A stretch of DNA of 64,000 nucleotides, from contig CM070628.1 of NCBI GenBank assembly GCA_036346255.1, positions 15,081,840 to 15,145,839 on the forward strand. Reading direction: 5' to 3'. Every line of letters starts with the position of its first letter. Position 1 is the first letter of the stretch. The notes below the pieces were generated by a model that was given only the letters and a program-made list of their open reading frames with translations, was not told the origin of the DNA and searched no databases. Below are positions 23,239-35,130 of this stretch, piece by piece. This DNA comes from Ampelocalamus luodianensis. Its lineage: Eukaryota; Streptophyta; Magnoliopsida; Poales; Poaceae. The position numbers and the translations under genes were made by a program.

Positions 23239-24352
23239 ATTTACACTATGCAGAGGTGTATAGCTTTACCCACAGTACACGACTTCTCTAGTTTGTTTGG
23301 CACCCGTCGGTGCCACAGCTCACTACTTTAGGTAAGCAGTCTAGAGCACGTGTCGAAGCCTTTACATCATCTAGCCCTAACCTTGCACTAGCCCAACGAA
23401 GTTTGATCCTCACTACGCCCGAGTATACCCATCTCATTGCTACGCTTTTACATCGAACCTGTATACCCATCAAGTGAGGTCAGAGTTGTATCGACAAACT
23501 TTGTTCCCAACACTTCGCGAGGAGCCCTTCTGACATGCCGGTCCCTTGGCCCCGTCCGCACTCTACCACGACCCACGTAAGGCTAGTTTTTCGACGACTT
23601 AATCAGCCAAGGCCGTACCATAATTAGTACTATGATTGTACACTTACGCTAGGCCTGATATACCGACGCTCGGTCCCATTGACCCGTGAGAATCTCCCCA
23701 TCTACGAGCGCAGGTTCCTTCCCACCTTTTTAGAATGTAATATAACTCGCCGCTCCAAAACTAGGTTTTGCATTTTTATTTTTATACCAAAATAACAGAG
23801 GCACGCCTCTCTGGACATTTTCACAAATCTCAGAATTTATATTTATCATATTGTCCTTTATACATTTCTTTCAGAAAATCTATCGCTCGTAGTAGTCGTA
23901 TGCGATGACTCACACTCAAATTCCCAAGTTGACATTATATATTGTCTAACCCATAATCTAATGGCTACAACAAAGAAGACATAAAACTTTCAAGGAGATA
24001 TGTGCAGAAATAGGAATTACCACTACCGATTTCTCGCACATAGCAATTTCATACAAAACATACACGCATGTATAATAGGATTTGCAAAACAAAGTACAAT
24101 AAGTAAAATACGGGATCAATATGATCAAAGGGGTGCTTGCCTTGCTCAAAGTTGTTCAATATAAAGTTGGTTGGTCATCAAGATTTCGCCGCACAATCAA
24201 CGCTTATTGCAAAAAGTCAAATCAATTAAATAATGCAAATGAATCCAAATAAGAATAAAAATTCAAATATTTTTGTATATTTAGGTAGATTAAGATTTTA
24301 TATAAATTTAGAGACAAAAATCAACTCATTTGGAGTTTCCTAGCAAAAGTAA

Positions 24353-24505
24353 TTCCATTATGGAAGATGTAAACTCTTTAGTACTACGAGAGAATACAAT
24401 TATTTTGGTTCACTTAGAAATTCCAATTAAATTGAGAAATACGCCCTAACCAATAAAATGTATTCTCTCGCCATTCTAAAGAAGTTTACATCTTCTAGAA
24501 TGGAA
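24353..24505. repeat. Long inverted repeat (58-bp arms, 37-nt loop) inside solo LTR B
   Basis: The arm 24353-24410 (TTCCATTATGGAAGATGTAA...) is the imperfect reverse complement of 24448-24505, with only a handful of mismatches and small gaps. RNA from either strand would fold into a strong hairpin. No TIR or TSD typical of a MITE is evident at its edges. Confidence 0.8.
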
Positions 24506-26778
24506 AACGTATTGTCCTTTGATTTTTATTTTCTTTCCCATTTAATTTCTAAAGGAAAATCATTTCTTACAAATGGGGCCGTGTGTCACTGTTCACCACA
24601 TAGTGCGTGTGGACCAGAGTCCACCGCACAGGGTTTGGTCCACGCGGGGAATCAGTGTGCCGTTAATGGCCTAGGGCCCATGTGTCATTGACCCGACGCC
24701 GAAATCAGTGTATTAATGTGTGGAGTTTTCTGTGCGAGGCCCCACAAGTCAGTGTAACTCAGCAGTGATTAAACCAGAATCTCCACAGTACACAGGGTGC
24801 TTAGGACAAGGATTTGTAATTAAGTGTGGTGCACAGCTCAAGCATTTTAATCGCCTGGGTTTCTGTTTAAAGGGTCAACTAGGCAGTGAAATAGCGAATC
24901 CTTAACTCAACTTTTAAACCAGGATCTACCGTAAGTACGTTTAAGACATTGATTTGGTTAATTAAGTGTGCTACAGTAGGTGTCCGGTTCCAACCGTGCG
25001 GAGGAGCTCCCAGCTGGTGGCTTCCATGGCCAATCACCGTGAACGGAGCCATGGCAACGCTGCCGGGTGGTCAAATGGGACCCTTAAGCCTCGTGGCACC
25101 GACGTGTGGTGGTGGTGGCCGAGTGGCTGGTGGTGGTGCACGGTGAGGTTGGGCGTGAGGTTCGACCATACATGGCATCTCCGAACCCGACGGTATTTAA
25201 CCAAAAATAGCACGCGCATTAGTAGCCCTAGGGCACTAGGAACATACTGGAGCAAGGATGGTGGTCGGAGGTGGTTGAGAATGTCCTAGCGGTGTTGTAC
25301 AGCGGTTGTGAAGCTGATGTTCACGTGGACAGCTTGCTGGAGGAAGAGAAAGCCCGTGGCGACGTTTGGAGAAGCTCAGGTACCTCCACATGGTGCTCTC
25401 GGTGCCGTGAATTGGTCCAAGTCCATCGGAGATAGTGCGGTGAAGATCGAGGTTTTGGTCTGAATCGAGAGACGGTGCCCCAACGAGTTCCTAGGTACAA
25501 AGATCAAAATTAAGTTAGGGTTTTGCTCTATGGAGATCGAAACATTATATGACACTTGTGGACGGAGGAGATCATCATGGGAGCACCGGCGACGAGCGGG
25601 CGCGACGACAAAAGTGGAGCTCGTGAGGCTCGGTGGAATTTGGCAAGCTCGTGAGGCCGGTGGAATTTGGCAAGAATGTGATTGGGAAGGAGAAGAGTGG
25701 TATTGGGGTAGCGAAGAGGGTTAGAGGGAGCCTTGGGATGGCCTTAAATAGACAAGGGCAATGTTCTCGCGAGTAGGAGCCTGCGGTTCATCAAGTGGCG
25801 CTGGCACGGGCGTTGATGGGTGAGTGATTGCCGAGCGACGGGGAAGACAAGGTAGTTAAGGTGCGGATGTTGCGGCGAAGAGTAGCGAAACCGTGGGCGC
25901 TGAGGCCAAAACCGCGCTGAGCTCAGCGGCGGCGCGAGCAAGCCGGAGCCGGCATGGCGTGGGAGATGGTCCGCTAGTGGGCCTAGATAGTCAGCAAGTG
26001 AGCGAGGAGGTGGTGGGCCAAGTTTGCACGCAACACGTTGCACTGCCCTGGCTTAGAACAAGTGGATCGGGCAAAGCGGGTCCACCCATCGCCTAGAGGA
26101 GGAGATTAGGTTTAGATTTTCTGAGTTATTTTTATTTGAGACTAGCTGAGTCTTAAGGGATTTAATTGACATAGCTGCATGTCTCAAAAATTAATGAAAA
26201 TTTTAAGGTAGGTTACTGACATTGTGGAGATATTTGTGTAATTTTTCTGGGGCTTCTTATGCCATATAATTATTTTAAAAAATCTTGTAAGTTTCAGTTC
26301 GTCTTATCTTTAACCTTTGTTTTGAGGCAAGGTTTCAAAACATGCTTTAGTTAATTCTCTCATTTCATAATCAGCATAATTATGCTAATTTGTAATTAAT
26401 TGTGATCTTTTGTTTTCAACTTATTTTTAATTATCCAATAGGTTTGTGCTTTTCATACGTTGATGTTTAGGTTTAAATTCAACAAAAACCTTGAATGTAA
26501 ATCCCAGTAGGTTGAATGACCACAAGATGCAACAAAATTTTTAAATTGGTCACATTTTTTTTAACATTTGGGATACAAACCCTAAATTCAGGATGTTACA
26601 AAATTCATGAAAATGCATTGTATCATGTCATTTGAAATACAGATCTCAAATTAATCCTGATGATTCAATTATTGGTCTTCACTATTAATGTTCTAACTTT
26701 TTGGCTTTTAGCTATAAAAATCGTGTATACAAATGTGTTATGCTTGTTCAAGTACTTTTGGCAGATATAACTATAAAC

Positions 26779-28149
26779 ATGTCTGTTTTTACCGTTAGAT
26801 ATAAGCTAGTAGTTGAGGCAACTGATGACACAACCGACAGTACGTCTACGGTTGAATTCATTTTCTTTGGCGACATCGCGGAGGAACTTGTTGGACAGCC
26901 AGCCATCATACTTCTTTCCTCTGAGCATGTATCGTTGACATCTGTTCCTGCAGAAATAACAGCTCTATTTGGAAGAACATATATTCTAGAAGCAACTGTC
27001 TCTCGCGGCTCATTTCAACGAGACAACATCTCGTTCCAAGTTACTCGAGTTCATCGAGATCCTCCGACACTCATGCTGTCACACCATGACAGTGGTGCTT
27101 CGGGAGGAAGCTCCTCATCTTCACAACTCGTCAAACAACGGTTCACCATCCAGCAAACAGAGCGATTCGTCGCCATCACCCAGACCGAGACTCCCAGCAT
27201 AGCGCACAAGGTTGCTTCCACTCTCTGCCCAACTGAGGTATCACTTATTGTCCTTTTGCAATACGCAAACTTATTCTTTCTTTCTTTTTTTTGGCATCCG
27301 GGATTTACCACATCCGCCTATATTAAAGAAGTTAAACATCTAATCTCGAAACATCACAGAGCCAACGCCGAATCATGACAAACCGAGAGCCTATAGCCTC
27401 CTCTACCACCTGAGCCCTACCCAATCCTCAGAACCTCCCCGGGTGAGACACGGCCGGGCATTGGTGGACAATGCCGCGCTAGCCAGCTGAGCAACTGCTC
27501 GCTTCGAAAACTTATTCTTTTCGATACACTGCCATTGTCGTGCAATTTATTGTGCGAACAGCACACCGTGGATCCATTCGTTTATTTCAACATCCACACA
27601 TTCCATTACTCTCTGTAGCTGCCATCGATCCTAGACAGCGATACACAGTTACATTCACATCAAGAGACCACTGCACAGCAAGCTATCGCTAAAAACAAGA
27701 CAAGGAACTCAAACAAACCTCTGAAACAGCGCTACCAAGTTTTGACATCCTCTAACGCATCATGCATAAACATTTATCTAAAAAAAAAGAATCAGCAGAA
27801 CATTCAACGGTAAGTGCCATACTTTCTAAACCTGTTATACCTAATCAGCTGCTGATGACATGCATTTGGTTTAGTGATTATGCAGCTACCTCCCTCACCA
27901 AAAAAAAGAAAAGAAAAACCAAAAACAAAATACCTCTCAATCGAGGACAGAACTCCAGCAGAAAAGGAAACTGTTCCTCAACAACTGAGCTCTAAACGTT
28001 ACATCCCCTATTGACAATTTTAGTCCTTATCAAACCCAAACAAAAAAGATCCTTTTTATGATTACAGACGTAGCACCTCTCCAAGTATCTCAAAAACAGC
28101 TAGGAAATTGTTCAAGGATGACGATGGGAAACCCGTAGGTAAGACTTAG
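26779..28149 (+). CDS. RPA1-like OB-fold protein, 3' exons (partial gene, frame intact)
   Basis: The first visible exon, open to 27237, encodes RYKLVVEATDDTTDSTSTVE, FIFFGDIAEELVGQPA, a PAEITALFGRTYILEATVS segment and FQVTRVHRDP. This is the C-terminal OB-fold pattern of RPA large-subunit-like ssDNA-binding proteins. It splices (GAG/GTATCA, phase 0) to 27679-27809 (AIAKNKTRNSNKPLKQRYQV, basic), then (CG/GTAAGT, phase 2) to 28068-28149 (RRSTSPSISKTARKLFKDDD, ending in TAG). Phases agree and no stop interrupts, giving about 223 codons from the ATG at 26779. The start is arbitrary: an acceptor-like GGCAG precedes 26765, and the upstream OB domains and Cys4 zinc finger are absent. The first intron carries a SINE. 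Such genes are common in grasses and also ride in Helitrons. Truncated and probably non-functional, but unusually well preserved for this window. Confidence 0.65.
27280..27507 (-). mobile_element. tRNA-derived SINE with 13-bp target-site duplication
   Basis: On the minus strand the unit starts with a tRNA-like head (TTGCTCAGCTGGCTAGCGCG, box A-like, and a GGTTC box B-like start near 27436). It ends in an A-rich tail (poly-A with AAAGAAAG, 27280-27298). It is flanked on both sides by AAACTTATTCTTT (27267-27279 and 27508-27520). Length about 228 bp. It lies in the first intron of the RPA1-like remnant, antisense to it. The head resembles the tRNA-related SINEs of grasses; the exact family was not established. 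Confidence 0.82.
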
Positions 28150-29985
28150 GTCAGTTCGATCCATCTCAGATGATATCTTTTCATGCTACATTCTCGCTTC
28201 AGATAAATACAAGTTTCAGTTTATTGCATTTCTTACAAAGCAACAAAACGGTTTCCCAGTTTTAGCTATGCAATCATTTTTTCCAAAAAAAAAAACGCCT
28301 GTCGCTTGCTGTGTAGAGCTAAAATAGAGAATTAAATGACGGATTCTAATACTCTGAATATGCCTTTGTATTAAAAAAAAAACTAACGTTTTCTTAGCAC
28401 CTAAAGATTGCATTCACTATGACACAATTTCTACCAATTGTTAGATTGCTTCTTCCTTTCACACCAAACTAACAGTTTTCTTCAGATTTCGTAGTTACTC
28501 GAATTGTACTCATAGAGGCTAAACATTACATTACTACACAGAATACATTGCTCTAATCAATAAAAATGATGTTACCACAGCTTTTCAGTTCTGATATAAT
28601 TCCTTTTTTAGGCTAACATCTTTAGTTACACAGTCGTTTTTCTACTAGCGCAGTTTCCTTATTACGATTTCTTAAAAATCATTATTAGAAGGATCTCTAC
28701 AAAACAGGAATATCCAACTCTACATTTTTACAATATCTTTCATAAGACAGGGCATTTTCCAGACTGGAAAAAGTAGCAGTCATGGATCTACTACATACAC
28801 CAAAAAAGAAAAAAAGATGTACACTGCAAAGAAAAGATTTTACAGAGTAAACAATGTGCACAAAAAAAGGCTAACACGACTCTATGAAACACCTAGCGCA
28901 GACACATTTATGGAAATCTTTATTTTGCAGGACGAGTTCAGCATGTCTACCACAGCGGTGCTGCCGTTGTACTGTACAGCTTTTGATCATACAGTGTGCT
29001 TCACGGCCTGTGACTCTCATTAACACTGGGTTGCTTGTTATTGCGCCCTTTGATGTCTATAGACAATCTGTCTTCCTCACAACACCATGGCTGTTTCGAC
29101 AACGAATATCGTACTGATATTTGTATTACAACCACGCTCAGCCAAAGCATGGGTACCCATGTAATATCTATATAACTCCTGTTTGGTCTTTATGGTTCGT
29201 GTTGGAATGTATAGTGTGAGCTACCTAATCGTTCTGTACCTAAGCGCAGCTATGCCACGCCTGCGTATAACCAAGATATTAAATCCTGTTTAGGTTGTCT
29301 TTAGTCGCCATCCATCTTGCTATATTTCATACTGATACCATATACCCTGTTTTAGACAACATTATACAATAACTAATCATATAAGCAAGGAAAAAAGGCT
29401 CTGTGCAACCCAAAAAAACATTATGTCCAGTTCAGAACATATGACTATTGTCGTACCAACTTATAATCAGCGGCACGGCAACACGCGCAATACCAACCTA
29501 GTTGGATTTATAGGCGATGAGCTCACCAACTCCAAACCACATTTAGCTTTGCTATATTAATCGGGAGGTTAAACTGGCGAAGATGTCGAGCATCGACGCG
29601 TCACTTTTTTTTCCCCTACTGAAAAAAGCGAAGAGGCCACAAAGAAAGATTACGCACACCAACGCTATGTCATGGGCCATGAAACTACGAATGGGCCCAG
29701 TCCGGGATGACCCACTAGGATGAACTAGTTTTGTGAAATGGCGCGCGGTTTATCCGTATATAACGTGAAGGGCCAAGGCCCAGTGCAGCCCCGCTAGATG
29801 ACGAAATTGCTGATATCATCGCCACTAAAAAGTGGAATCGAAAATTCAAAATGCAATAGCTTTTAAATCAAGTATCCGATTCGCAGTCCGTTTGAACCAT
29901 CATGCATCTTATTAGGAAGACTTTAAAACAAGACCCTCTTTGCATATATTCTGATGTCATTTTTGCTGGACATTATGAGGAATGT
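28150..29985. other. Non-coding stretch, no recognised gene
   Basis: AT-rich sequence with short A-runs (28290, 28375, 28800-28870) and no ORF above about 80 codons with a known motif. It may be 3' flank of the RPA1-like gene. A hairpin-like GGGCCAAGGCCC followed by CTAG at 29790-29815 was considered as a Helitron end and not accepted. Confidence 0.5.
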
Positions 29986-30370
29986 TCCACACTTCCCCTA
30001 ATAGTTTTGGTTTTATGCCACTAAAAGTCATGAATTGTTCCATGAGCACGTTTGATTTGTTCCACTAATAGTCTTAATTTTTCAACAAGCACGTTTGGTT
30101 TTCTTAAGAACCACTGGAACATTAGAAATCAAAATGTGGAACATTTCGTTCTAAGTATGGAACATCCAACTCTAAACTAGTTTATTTTCCCTAATCAAAT
30201 TCCAAAAAAATACACTCTGGATGTGAACTACTGGAAGATTCGAAAGTAAATGTGTGGAACATTCCATTTTACCTACAAGAACATCCGAAATTGAGAGTCG
30301 GATGGATGTTCCACGGTCACTCTTAGTTTGTTCCACTAATTTTTTTGACATACGTTATCACGACTAAGTG
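29985..30370. repeat. Cluster of dispersed GTTCCA / TGGAAC motifs
   Basis: Roughly ten occurrences of GTTCCA or its complement TGGAAC lie in under 400 bp, in both orientations and within otherwise AT-rich DNA. Such motif clusters resemble subterminal repeat arrays of DNA transposons, but no terminal inverted repeat was found. Confidence 0.45.
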
Positions 30371-30568
30371 GAATCATCTGTGATATGGGTCTTATTTGGT
30401 AGGATTCGTTGTAAGGATCATGGTGCTTAAACGGATCGTGAATTAGATACACAATTCAAGATACATTTTTTTAAATTTTTGAAACACAAGACTACGCCAG
30501 CGCGCTGGTTGCCGCGCGACGGCATGTAGTACGCCCCAGTACATATTGCGTGTGGCAGGCCAAGCACA

Positions 30569-30870
30569 GCGCCCGAGTAAATTTGTCGTACGCGCACGCC
30601 CGTTGTTGTCTTACACGCCGAACCGTCGTGCCGCTCCCCTATCCCCTTGGGACGGTGCCCGCTCCACCTCGCACTCTTTCACCTCAATGCAAATCCTCCT
30701 TTGTTACACTTCTTTAACTCTGCTTGGCCCGAGTAAACTTGCTGTGTCACGGCACGCCCTGTTGTTGACTTACACGCCAACTGTCGTGCCGCCTTCCCTG
30801 GCCCCTGGGACAGCGCGCCTGCTCCACCTCGTGGCAAATCCTCCTTATTGTTACACTTCTTATAATTCAT
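30569..30870. repeat. Diverged tandem duplication, about 155 bp
   Basis: Two adjacent segments (about 30569-30722 and 30723-30868) share the order CCCGAGTAAA(T/C)TTG, CACGCCC(G/T)GTTGTTG, CTTACACGCC, GTCGTGCCGC, GCTCCACCTCG, CAAATCCTCCTT and GTTACACTTCTT. The overlapping ORF (30546-31079) is unlikely to be a gene. Confidence 0.65.
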
Positions 30871-30885
30871 ATTGTTACTTTCTTA

Positions 30886-31198
30886 GAGCATCTTCAATAC
30901 TATCGCTTCTAATTTTACTACATCAACTTCACGTCACCAAAAAAACAGATTTAGAGACAACATCTCCAATAAACTGTCTCTACCAAGTTATCTTTAACAT
31001 TCATACTAAACTTATAATATTCCTACTCCTTCACCCCTTTCTCACATGTACTGGTTGTTTTATCTTAGTTCATGTATAGAAATGGTTGTTTGAGAAAGAG
31101 ACGACTTTTCTTCTTTCATGCTTCTATCTCTTTCATTTAGAATTTTGCTGATATAAAAGGGCTAACCGACGGTTGATATGGTACTATTAGAGATGCCC
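30886..31198. mobile_element. Tourist-like (PIF/Harbinger) MITE, 313 bp, TSD TTA
   Basis: Begins GAGCATCTTCAATA and ends TATTAGAGATGCCC, an imperfect 14-bp terminal inverted repeat. The flanking trinucleotide TTA is duplicated (30883-30885 and 31199-31201). The interior is AT-rich and non-coding. Confidence 0.7.
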
Positions 31199-31488
31199 TT
31201 AGTGCTACACCCTTAGAGCTGAAGAGTTGTGCCCTTTCTGTGAAAATAGAAGAGAGAGTAGAGGTGAAAGGGCTCGCACACAGCGGTGCCGAGGCCAGGA
31301 ATATATATTACAGTATGATGAATAGAGAGTACAACCGAAAACAGTTCGGCTAGATTACAACAATTAATCAATTATGATCTTGTAATCGTTACAGATAAGA
31401 TCATGATCCACATGACTTTGAGTACATGGAAAGGAAAGCTATACATCAAAGTATATCTGTTAACCGTCCCCTTCAATCACGACATATT

Positions 31489-31758
31489 TGTTAAGAAACT
31501 CAGTGCCCAGCCGCAGCACTGCCCAAGGTGGCCTCATCTCAAACCCTGAAGCAGAGTCGTGGCCTATAAATAAGGGGTGCTATTCATTGTAAAGGATGGA
31601 TCGATGGATGAAAGAATAAAGAGAAGCAAGACGTGCCCCTATATCTCTCGTGTTCAATCTCTTATTCTGCTCTTGTTGTTCATGCATTGTTCTTACGATT
31701 CTACGCTTGTCTACGCAGGTAATCGTCGGATCGACTCGCCAATGACGGTTCCTCAACA
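31489..31758 (+). mobile_element. 5' LTR of copia copy 3 (270 bp)
   Basis: TGTTAAGAAACT to GGTTCCTCAACA, TATA-like CCTATAAATAAGG near 31563; followed by CGTTATCGCGACG as in copy 2. Confidence 0.9.
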
Positions 31759-33290
31759 CGTTATCGCGACGATCGACTCTCCTCGTGATCGAAAGGTAAC
31801 GTCGTTGAACGACACTTGTAGATTGAATCGCTTTCTAGATTGCTTTCACTCAGAATCGTTGTTTCTAGATTATTTTTCTACGGTGCAATCCGCTCGATCT
31901 ACCGCGAGCCGACTTGAAGTCGTCCGCCAAGCCGACGGTGGTTGCATGAAAGAGTAGATGATGATTGTACCAGATTGTATATGCAAAAGCACGGAAGGCA
32001 CCATGTGCACGGCACCCCCGCAAGCCTGTCACTACCTCCGCGACACGCACGGCCGCATAGTCCGTCATCACGACGCCACGGAGGCAACGACAACCACACC
32101 GCTAGCACGCGCAAGCAGCACACGAGGCCTCAAGACGCGCTACCGATGCAGTCCCGCATTACATTGTATTACATGAACAATAATGAAAAACGATCGCCGC
32201 CATGTAGAGCCGCATCGCCGCCGGCCGAGCTCTCCGCCGCGGCACGAGCCCCGTCACCGACCTACACGCCACCGCCCGAAGATGGCTTCCACGGCCGCCA
32301 TGGCGCGCTTGAAACCGCCACGCCCGCCCCACGCGCCGTCAGAGCAAAGCAGCCACCCCATGCCGCCCGCCCGAGGCGCCGCTCGTAGTGGCGCCGCCAC
32401 TCCGCACCGCCCCGCACCCACCGCTGCAGTTGCACCCGCCGCATGCCGAGATTCGCATACGCATGCACTCAAATTGATGACTAGAAGATGCATGCATGTT
32501 GTAATCTCACGTGATGACTAGAAAATGCATGCATTCAAATTGTGTACAACCAAGAGGAGGTGATGTGCATAAAGCTACGATGGAAGCAGCACTGCGGCAT
32601 ATAGATGCGCGCCGCAAGCGCGTTTCATAAGCGCACACGCCGCGACGGCAACAATCGCATGCACGCCGCCGGCCGCGACGCTCGCCTCGCATGGCCACGG
32701 CCCGCTCCGGCGCGGCTCACGCATCGCGCCACAGATCTCGGCCGCCAGCAGCCGCCACGCCTCAGGAACGCGCCGCCGCATGCACCGCCCCATGCTCCTA
32801 GCGCCACCATGCAATGTGTTTTTCCTAGCACCTAAACTCGTGAAAGAAAGAGATGCATGGGCCAAAAGAAAGCAACGGCCCAAAAAGGAAAAGGCTCATA
32901 CAGGAGAAAGGGAAAAAAGGAAGAAATCTTGAAATTTATGAAAAAAACTCCTCATAATTCTGAAAATTACGAGGATAATTGCGCGGGTGAGGAAATTTTG
33001 TAAAAGGGGCCTCGAAAATTCTATAATTACACGCAGATTTTTCTCAGATCAAAATTTGCGTGTTAACCCTCGAAATTGCAGAGTTCGCCAAAAATCATTT
33101 TTCCACAGAAAGGGCCCTGGAATTCAATTTTTGAATCGGCTTGCATTTGAAGCATGTTTAACTTTGTTATTGTTATTTCTATGCAATTTATTTATCAGAT
33201 TTATCGTTTTGATTATCTATGATTATTTATATTACTTTTAATCATTGAAAATAGCAGAGAATCATGAAAAATGCATAGAAAATTACGGAT
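31759..33290 (+). mobile_element. Untranslated leader of copia copy 3
   Basis: Long leader with a GC-rich block (32040-32800) giving spurious Ala/Arg/Pro ORFs on both strands. It is followed by an AT-rich part (32830-33290) that aligns with 200-700 of copy 1. No gene. Confidence 0.7.
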
Positions 33291-33399
33291 CACGAACCAG
33301 AGTTCAAGAGCATTATGAGAATTTTGCAACCATCTTACACAAATTACCAGCAGTAATCTTATGAATTTTGGCATGAATATAAAGATGATTGGCATTACG

Positions 33400-33760
33400 A
33401 ATCAGAATTCAAGAATCGACTCAAAGATGGCGATTTTGTATAAAATTTGTATCGTCTTCAATTTCGTGGTAATGTAATCACTGATGAGCGTAAGATGGAG
33501 AATACTTTCTACCTTTCACCCAAATGCGCGTAATCCGCACACAACTATCGCCAAGATGGCTACATGAAGTATGTCGAATTAATTGACATCATGCAAGTTA
33601 TGCGAAGCTCAAGATAATGTTCTAAGAAAGAACTTCATCTTGCAGCCACCTAGTCGCAATGTTGGCCATGAAGCCATCGCTAGTAGCTACAAGGTGATGA
33701 AGCTCTCACCAATGAGAGAAGCAAGAAGGGTAAGGCACTGAGGATTCACATCCATTAGTT
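33400..33760 (+). pseudogene. copia gag remnant (copy 3)
   Basis: Shifting frames reproduce the gag of copies 1 and 2: a STFHPN-like stretch, then NYRQDGY near 33540-33570, and VGHEA..SS.KVMK near 33660-33710. The zinc knuckle is absent as in copy 1, so copies 1 and 3 share a deletion relative to copy 2. Confidence 0.65.
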
Positions 33761-34149
33761 GTACTTATGAATGTGGATAGCCCAATAGCAGCCCATCATC
33801 ATCCCTCCTTTGACATCGAGCGCCGAGCCAGAGTCGCCCAAGAGGAGAAGATCGCGCATGGAGCCGATTGAGGCGTAAGTTCTCGAATACTTTGCATATT
33901 CGATCTAGTGCACGATTGCGCTTGGATCTTTTATAGTAACTCGCAGCTTGTAATTGAAGGCATTTTGAATTATTGAATAATGGTTGCAAGCTCTAGGAGA
34001 GCAAATCATTAAATTCTTATTATGAGTCCTCGCAAGGCTCATTTTCCCGCCTTTATAATAGCAAGTTACGCTCGATATCCAAGTATTTTATTTATGTGTT
34101 GCTTGCTTTCTGCTACATATTAATAAAGTATATTATATTAGAACGCTGT

Positions 34150-35130
34150 GGTGCCCTATGGAGGAAGTGTGCTTAGCATGTAGCGCACAACAAATGCCAT
34201 CCCGAGAGAAACAGTAATTTTTCCAATGATCAAGAAGAGTGTCGGTAGTCTTACGACAATCGCAGCAATGATACTTGTATGATAGACTCAGAAGAGCCAT
34301 AATTATACTCCCAATGGGCACAACTTTGGTCATTGAAGAAAACTTGTTGTACCTGAATCGACTAGAACTCTCAATGATATTTGCGCTAACAGTTTCCACG
34401 AGAGACTAAAGAAGAGTATGGTGCACACTGCCAATACAAAGCGTGAAGAAAGTGAAAATAGCATTAGAATGTCTTCCTTCATATGAAATCGCTATACTAC
34501 ACTAATATTAAGGCACCCGCAGCTTATATCGCCATGAAAACCATATTTAGAAGCTCAACTTTTCTATCTCTCGGCATGATAGATTATATCGCCTAGGTCT
34601 TAGGATAATGAGAGATATAATTAACAATTCACAAGGACATAATATGAATATAAAGAATTTCCGAACTGAAGATTTTGTGTGCCCGCATGTGCCAACGGAA
34701 ATTAATTATTAGACCTTTGCTATGAAAGCGAAGGATGAAGTCCCCGATTCCCGGACCGTATCCAGGAGACATTTATGTCCTATACACCCGTAAGGGTCAT
34801 TTAGGTATTTTATGGTGCTCATCGATGCTTCCTGAATGGTCAGACGATGTTTATTGTCTATTTAGAAATCATGCTTTTGCAAAGCCAATCTCGCAGATAA
34901 TTAAATTAGAAATATTTTCCGATCATCATATGAAGTCCACCGAATGGACAACGTTTGAGAATTTACCTTGAAAACATTTGGTGATTATTGTATGAAAATG
35001 GGAATTAAAAGTTGAGCATTCTGCATCGCATGTCCGCACCTGCATGGACTAGCGTAACTTTGAAGAATTGTAATTTACCAACTACATGTTGGGGACACGC
35101 ATCCCGCCGCAGCAGCCTCTCATCAATTTT
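34150..35130 (+). pseudogene. copia protease to integrase remnant (copy 3)
   Basis: Follows the copy 1 block 1630-2504 closely: CALWRKCA-like protease start, GAG-pre-integrase around 34560-34610 and integrase zinc tail at 34675. ORF 34735-34971 contains NHAFAKPISQIIKLEIF and STEWTT. Past 34990 it continues into the core segment that copy 1 lost. Frames broken. Confidence 0.75.

Larger units (their letters stand above)
22434..26600 (-). mobile_element. Solo chromovirus LTR (element B), 4.17 kb, TSD AAATT
   Basis: Plus strand begins TGTCAGACCCCGGG and ends CAGGATGTTACA. It is flanked by the perfect 5-bp duplication AAATT (22429-22433 and 26601-26605). No primer-binding site or polypurine tract adjoins either end, so it is a solo LTR from LTR-LTR recombination. 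The AT-rich left part, GC-rich middle (24960-25750) and palindrome module (23227) are the same layout as in the other LTRs here. The GC-rich ORFs inside have no recognisable product. It separates the ZFPL1 and RPA1-like remnants. Confidence 0.9.

Noticed and set aside
27390..27510. Functional tRNA gene on the minus strand
   Set aside because: Only the left part resembles a tRNA; the cloverleaf cannot be closed, and the unit has an A-rich tail and TSDs, so it is a SINE head.
29785..29816. Possible Helitron 3' end: GGGCCAAGGCCC hairpin followed by CTAG
   Set aside because: The loop would be only 2 nt and the base after CTAG is A, not the T expected from AT target-site insertion. No matching TC 5' end was found.
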